The notes under the pieces: generated by a model
Databases searched by the model: none
What the model was told of the DNA's origin: nothing
What the model saw: only the letters and a program-made list of their open reading frames with translations
Shown: piece after piece, positions 15,350 through 18,371 of the stretch
Numbering within the stretch: the first letter of the stretch is position 1
Layout of the letters: each line of letters opens with the position of its first letter
Made by a program: the position numbers and the translations under genes
NCBI GenBank assembly: GCA_012727515.1
Contig: JAAYGZ010000205.1
Coordinates: 1 to 18,371 of the forward strand
Source: Desulfovibrionales bacterium
GTDB taxonomy: Bacteria > Desulfobacterota > Desulfovibrionia > Desulfovibrionales > Desulfomicrobiaceae
Direction: 5' to 3'
Length of the DNA stretch: 18,371 nt

Positions 15350-16415
15350 GAGAACTCCGGGCTGCGTCCAGACGTTGGGCAAGCCACTGGTCAAATGTCA
15401 TTGAATCATAGGCCGTAAAAGACGTAGATAAATGCGGCACCCACAGGCGTTCATCAGCAAAGGGAGCCAGCTTGACCGCATCTTTGGGCGTACACAAAAT
15501 ACGTGTACACCGGGCGCGTTCTGCCCGCTCCACAATGGTCTGCCAGTCTGCGGCGGAAAAAGGATGATGGTCAGGAAAACTCAGGTGATGCACAGGCAGT
15601 TCGTCCAGGTCACGTTTGCAGGTGGCCAGGACTTTTTTCGGATTGCCGATGCCTGTAACAAGCAGAAAGCGCTCACCCTTTAAGCAGTCAGACATCTGGC
15701 CGCTGCGCAGATTGACTATATGCTGGGCCACGACCTGGAAAAAGTAAATTGGTTTGCCCAAATGAATAAGCTGGATACGCGCCAGGGGGTCCAGGCAATC
15801 TTCTTCACCAAACATGCGGTTGATCAGAAACGCATCTGCCCTGTTCAGGGCAGACCTGTCCTCACGCCAGGTTCCTGCTGGCAGAACATGGTTCCACTGC
15901 TGGTCCAGATCTGTGGGACTGAAAAGGCAGAGATTGATATCCCGCTGCACGCGCAGATGCTGAAATCCATCGTCAAGAACAAACAGCCCCGGCCCATTTG
16001 CCGCACTTATTGCCTTGCCTCCGCGCACGCGATTTGAATCCACCACCACATGGGCTTCAGGATGATTGAGCTTGAGCAAAAGAGGTTCGTCGCCAGCTTC
16101 ATAGGCCGGGCTGTCAATGTCCACCATGTACGGCCGTTTGGGTGGATGGCTTCCATAGCCTCTGGTCAGCACGGCCGGAGTTATGCCCTGCTGAATGGCC
16201 CAATCCAGAATCCAGGACACAACCGGAGTTTTACCGGTCCCACCCCAGGAGATATTGCCCACACTGATGCAGGGCGCAGGGGGGCGCCACGCAGGCAGGG
16301 TTTCCCTGGTGTAGAGGTTAGCGCGTGTGCGCATAAGATAGGCATAGGCATTGGCCAAAGGCTCCAGCACAGGAGCAAAACGAGTCTGTATGTCAGCAAC
16401 ACGGTCTGGGTTCAT
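15342..16415 (-). CDS. lpxK: Tetraacyldisaccharide 4'-kinase
   Basis: Phosphorylates the 4' position of the lipid A disaccharide precursor at the inner membrane, an essential step in making outer-membrane lipopolysaccharide. The 357-residue protein is of normal length. It has an N-terminal amphipathic/hydrophobic anchor region, a P-loop GNISWGGTGKT (53-63), GDEP with Asp109 (the catalytic-Asp region of the family), DDGFQH (148-153), and PDHHPFS near the C-terminal half, matching the family's catalytic His segment. The ATG has no strong ribosome site. The gene follows the Bax-inhibitor terminator by only about 35 bases, leaving little room for a promoter, so read-through may contribute. The stop codon lies inside the start of rnr. 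Its presence shows that the host makes lipid A. Confidence 0.95.
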   Translation of the reverse strand: MNPDRVADIQTRFAPVLEPLANAYAYLMRTRANLYTRETLPAWRPPAPCISVGNISWGGTGKTPVVSWILDWAIQQGITPAVLTRGYGSHPPKRPYMVDIDSPAYEAGDEPLLLKLNHPEAHVVVDSNRVRGGKAISAANGPGLFVLDDGFQHLRVQRDINLCLFSPTDLDQQWNHVLPAGTWREDRSALNRADAFLINRMFGEEDCLDPLARIQLIHLGKPIYFFQVVAQHIVNLRSGQMSDCLKGERFLLVTGIGNPKKVLATCKRDLDELPVHHLSFPDHHPFSAADWQTIVERAERARCTRILCTPKDAVKLAPFADERLWVPHLSTSFTAYDSMTFDQWLAQRLDAARSSHG

Positions 16416-16449
16416 ATGCGGTTTTGATCAGAACAGGCAAAAAGAAATG

Positions 16450-16471
16450 AAAAAAGGCGGCCATGGCCGCC
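16450..16471 (-). terminator. Intrinsic terminator after the Bax inhibitor-1 gene
   Basis: GGCGGCCATGGCCGCC (16456-16471) is a perfect 16-base palindrome that folds into a GC-rich stem. In the minus transcript it is followed by six U residues and then a further U-rich stretch. It lies 6 bases past the stop codon of the membrane-protein gene. This is a textbook Rho-independent terminator. Confidence 0.88.
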
Positions 16472-16477
16472 CTGATG

Positions 16478-17182
16478 TCAGTCGCGGGAAGCGCCAAAAA
16501 AGCGCAGTAAAAAGAGAAAGAGGTTAATGAAATCCAGGTACAGGGTTAGAGCGCCCAAAATGGTACCCCGGCGAATGGCCACTGCGTCATCCATGGGAGC
16601 AGATTCGCCCATGGCCCGGAGTTTTTGTACGTCAAAGGCGGTCAGGCCGGTAAAAATAAGCACGCCAATAGCGCTGATGACAAAATCAAGGGCAGAACTG
16701 CCCATGAAAATATTCACCACAGAGGCCAGGATAATACCGATCAGGCCCATGAATAAAAAGCTGCCCCAGGCGGTCAGGTCTTTTTTGGTTGTTGCGCTGT
16801 ACACACTCATCATGGCGAACATGCCAGTGCAGACAATAAAAGCCTTAAAAATAGAGGCTGCCGTATAGATCATTAAAATGGACGATAGTGTCACGCCGTT
16901 TAAGGCACTGTACAGCAGAAACAAGCCTGTGGCTGTGCCGGCAGACATGCGGTGTACTGCGCCGGACAGACCCAGAACCAGGCCGAACTGGGCCAGAATA
17001 AGGCCCCAGAAAAGAATGGGATTGGAAAAAATAATCTGGGCAATGGCCGGAGTTGTGGCCACGCTGTAGGCAACCAGGGCTGTCAGGCCCAGGCCAAGGG
17101 ACATCCAGTTGAACACACCGCGTAAAAACACGTTCATGGTCTGGATATCGGTTCTGGATCGTGAAGCGGTCTGATAATTCAT
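16478..17182 (-). CDS. Bax inhibitor-1 / YccA-YbhL family membrane protein
   Basis: A 234-residue inner-membrane protein with about seven hydrophobic helices after a short polar N-terminus (TMNVFLRGVFNWMSLGLGLTALVAY). The family-typical C-terminal half is present: TGLTAFDVQKLR, then GALTLYLDFINLFLFLLRFFG. The two Asp residues in these segments correspond to the paired pH-sensing aspartates known in the bacterial homologue YetJ, which is a calcium leak channel. Bacterial members have also been linked to membrane-protease FtsH, so the exact role is uncertain. The ATG at 17182 has a perfect AGGAGG 5 bases upstream, so I reject a longer reading from 17251. It appears to be a single-gene unit, with a 242-base upstream region and a strong terminator behind it. 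Confidence 0.93.
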   Translation of the reverse strand: MNYQTASRSRTDIQTMNVFLRGVFNWMSLGLGLTALVAYSVATTPAIAQIIFSNPILFWGLILAQFGLVLGLSGAVHRMSAGTATGLFLLYSALNGVTLSSILMIYTAASIFKAFIVCTGMFAMMSVYSATTKKDLTAWGSFLFMGLIGIILASVVNIFMGSSALDFVISAIGVLIFTGLTAFDVQKLRAMGESAPMDDAVAIRRGTILGALTLYLDFINLFLFLLRFFGASRD

Positions 17183-17424
17183 ATTTTCCTCCTGGAAGTA
17201 TTGATAAGACAAACAGATAGGCGAGATAGCATCTGTATGAATCCGGCTCAATGCGTCATATATGCGCAGACATCACGTGCAATGAGCGTATAGCTAAGTA
17301 CGTTTTGTCTCTATGCAAGCAGCGCCGAGCATATTTATTCAAGGTACTCAGCGCTGCCGGAAAAAGCAAACAAGGTCATGTTCAGGTTTTGGTTGCTCAG
17401 CCTGTCCCTGGGCTTTTATAGCTG
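17183..17424. other. Non-coding region between the chemoreceptor and Bax inhibitor-1 genes
   Basis: These 242 bases hold no ORF with a usable ribosome site. They contain the long inverted repeat at 17319-17357 and must hold the Bax inhibitor-1 promoter. Weak minus-strand pairs exist (for example TTGAGC, 17 bases, TATCTC), but none is convincing. I see no clear terminator for the chemoreceptor gene. Confidence 0.5.
17319..17357. repeat. 11-base inverted repeat with 17-base A/T-rich spacer
   Basis: GCAGCGCCGAG (17319-17329) and CTCAGCGCTGC (17347-17357) are inverted copies with one mismatch, which is a G-U pair in minus-strand RNA. The spacer is A/T-rich. No U run follows on either strand, so it is not a standard terminator. 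It lies about 140-175 bases upstream of the Bax inhibitor-1 start and about 70 bases past the chemoreceptor stop. It could be an operator, a 3'-end stabilising hairpin or a looped RNA structure. Confidence 0.6.
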
Positions 17425-18371
17425 TTATGCCTCATCGTTTTTCAGTTCCTCCACCAGCGAACGCAGCACTCCGGCCTGATTGGCCAACTCAACCACAGCC
17501 TGGGCAGACTCACGCATGGCCTCAGAGGTTTCATGCGAAATACGCCGCACATCGCCTACGCTGCGGGTAATTTCTTCAGATGCGCTGGCCTGTTGTTCTG
17601 AAGCAGTGGCAATGGAGCGGACCTGGTCTGTGGCCTGGTCCACCAAATGCACAATTTCTGTCAGGGATTCCTGGGCCTGACGAGCACGTATTGTTGCATC
17701 ATCAATGGTCTGCACTGCGCGTTCCACATTTTCAACATTGGTTCGTGTTCCGGCCTGAATAGAGCGCACTGCTTCATCCACTTCCTTGGTTGCCGTCATG
17801 GTTTTTTCTGCCAGTTTGCGCACTTCATCCGCAACCACGGCAAAACCCCGGCCCGCATCTCCCGCCCTGGCCGCTTCAATGGCCGCGTTTAAGGCCAGCA
17901 GGTTTGTCTGATCTGCAATATCAGAAATAACATTTAAGATATAGCCAATGCCCTCGGCCTGAGCGCCCAGTTCATGCATATCTGTTTTCAGGCGCTGAGA
18001 CTGTGCATCCACCTGCTCAATGTCGCTGACCACCAGGGCGACCACACGTGACCCGTCTTCAGCCTTGGTTCTGGCCTGGCCGGCCATGTCTGCCGCACTG
18101 GAGGCACTGCGGGCCACTTCCAGCACCGTGGCATTCATTTCTTCCATGGCCGTGGCTGTTTCCTGCACACGGTCTGCCTGTTCCTGAGCACCGTTGCTGG
18201 ACTGTTCTATTTGAGCAGAAATCTCCGTTGATGCTGAGGACAAGACCTCAACCACACCTTCAAGCTGTGTTGCCGCGTCATTCATGGCCTCTTTGCGCGC
18301 TTGCTCTGCTTTGGCCATGGCCTCCCTGGTCTGGGTTGTGGCTTGTTCTGCAATGCGCGCTTGTTCTGCCG
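17425..18371 (-). CDS. Methyl-accepting chemotaxis protein, C-terminal part (cut by window edge)
   Basis: The last 314 residues of a chemoreceptor; the frame stays open to the right edge, so the sensor, membrane and probably HAMP parts lie outside. What is seen is the long cytoplasmic helical hairpin that controls CheA. An Ala/Glu/Gln-rich coiled coil with AEQAR repeats leads to [30 protein letters not shown] (methylation helix), given here in part as its key stretch. The conserved hairpin tip follows, [20 protein letters not shown] then [20 protein letters not shown], and then the returning helix with [10 protein letters not shown]. The C-terminus ([10 protein letters not shown]) has no CheR-binding pentapeptide. 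An ATG at 18318 lies inside the coding frame and is not the real start. The ligand cannot be inferred. Confidence 0.95.
   Translation of the reverse strand, partial: AEQARIAEQATTQTREAMAKAEQARKEAMNDAATQLEGVVEVLSSASTEISAQIEQSSNGAQEQADRVQETATAMEEMNATVLEVARSASSAADMAGQARTKAEDGSRVVALVVSDIEQVDAQSQRLKTDMHELGAQAEGIGYILNVISDIADQTNLLALNAAIEAARAGDAGRGFAVVADEVRKLAEKTMTATKEVDEAVRSIQAGTRTNVENVERAVQTIDDATIRARQAQESLTEIVHLVDQATDQVRSIATASEQQASASEEITRSVGDVRRISHETSEAMRESAQAVVELANQAGVLRSLVEELKNDEA

Noticed and set aside
13140..17354. A shared 10-mer, ACTCAGCGCT, in the regions upstream of the efflux adaptor and of the Bax inhibitor-1 gene
   Set aside because: The flanks do not match and one such shared 10-mer between a few hundred intergenic bases is near chance expectation.
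17319..17357. The long inverted repeat, considered as a terminator for the chemoreceptor gene or part of a sigma-54 promoter
   Set aside because: No U run follows the stem, and the nearby GG and GC pairs are 8 rather than 10 bases apart, so neither reading fits.

Overview
The window reads as core chromosome of a Gram-negative, probably anaerobic bacterium. LpxK and an RND efflux pump imply an outer membrane, and the ferredoxin-fused nitroreductase, the very large hybrid kinase and the RNase R / LpxK / Bax-inhibitor group fit a Desulfovibrio-like member of the Desulfobacterota. That placement is an inference from gene content and protein style, not a database match. No phage, insertion sequence, CRISPR, tRNA or rRNA was recognised. 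Twelve protein genes fill nearly all the sequence; ten lie on the minus strand and two on the plus strand.

From the left: purA (AMP synthesis) ends in a hairpin near the window edge. Next, on the same strand, come a zinc/manganese-type ABC permease (znuB-like), a 1315-residue hybrid histidine kinase and a metal-ABC ATPase (znuC-like) with a His/Cys-rich N-terminus. The kinase therefore sits between the two halves of one transporter. A good intrinsic terminator directly after the ATPase gene, followed by a plausible promoter, suggests that the kinase and permease form a second transcription unit. No gene for the metal-binding protein (ZnuA) is present.

A divergent control region (7214-7351) separates the ATPase gene from a plus-strand pair: a 2x[4Fe-4S] ferredoxin-nitroreductase fusion and a stand-alone response-regulator receiver domain. 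The receiver gene overlaps, tail to tail, an RND inner-membrane pump gene. The pump gene is preceded by its periplasmic adaptor lipoprotein gene. No TolC-like outer-membrane gene is present.

The right part holds RNase R and lpxK, overlapping by 8 bases and ending in a strong terminator. Further right are a Bax inhibitor-1/YccA membrane protein with its own strong terminator, a 242-base non-coding stretch containing a long imperfect inverted repeat, and the C-terminal signalling half of a chemotaxis receptor cut by the window edge.

Nothing here proves a wholly new system. The most unusual points are the split metal-transporter locus around a two-sensor hybrid kinase, the metal-ligand-rich tail on the transporter ATPase, and the inverted repeat lying over the -35 element of the nitroreductase/receiver promoter.
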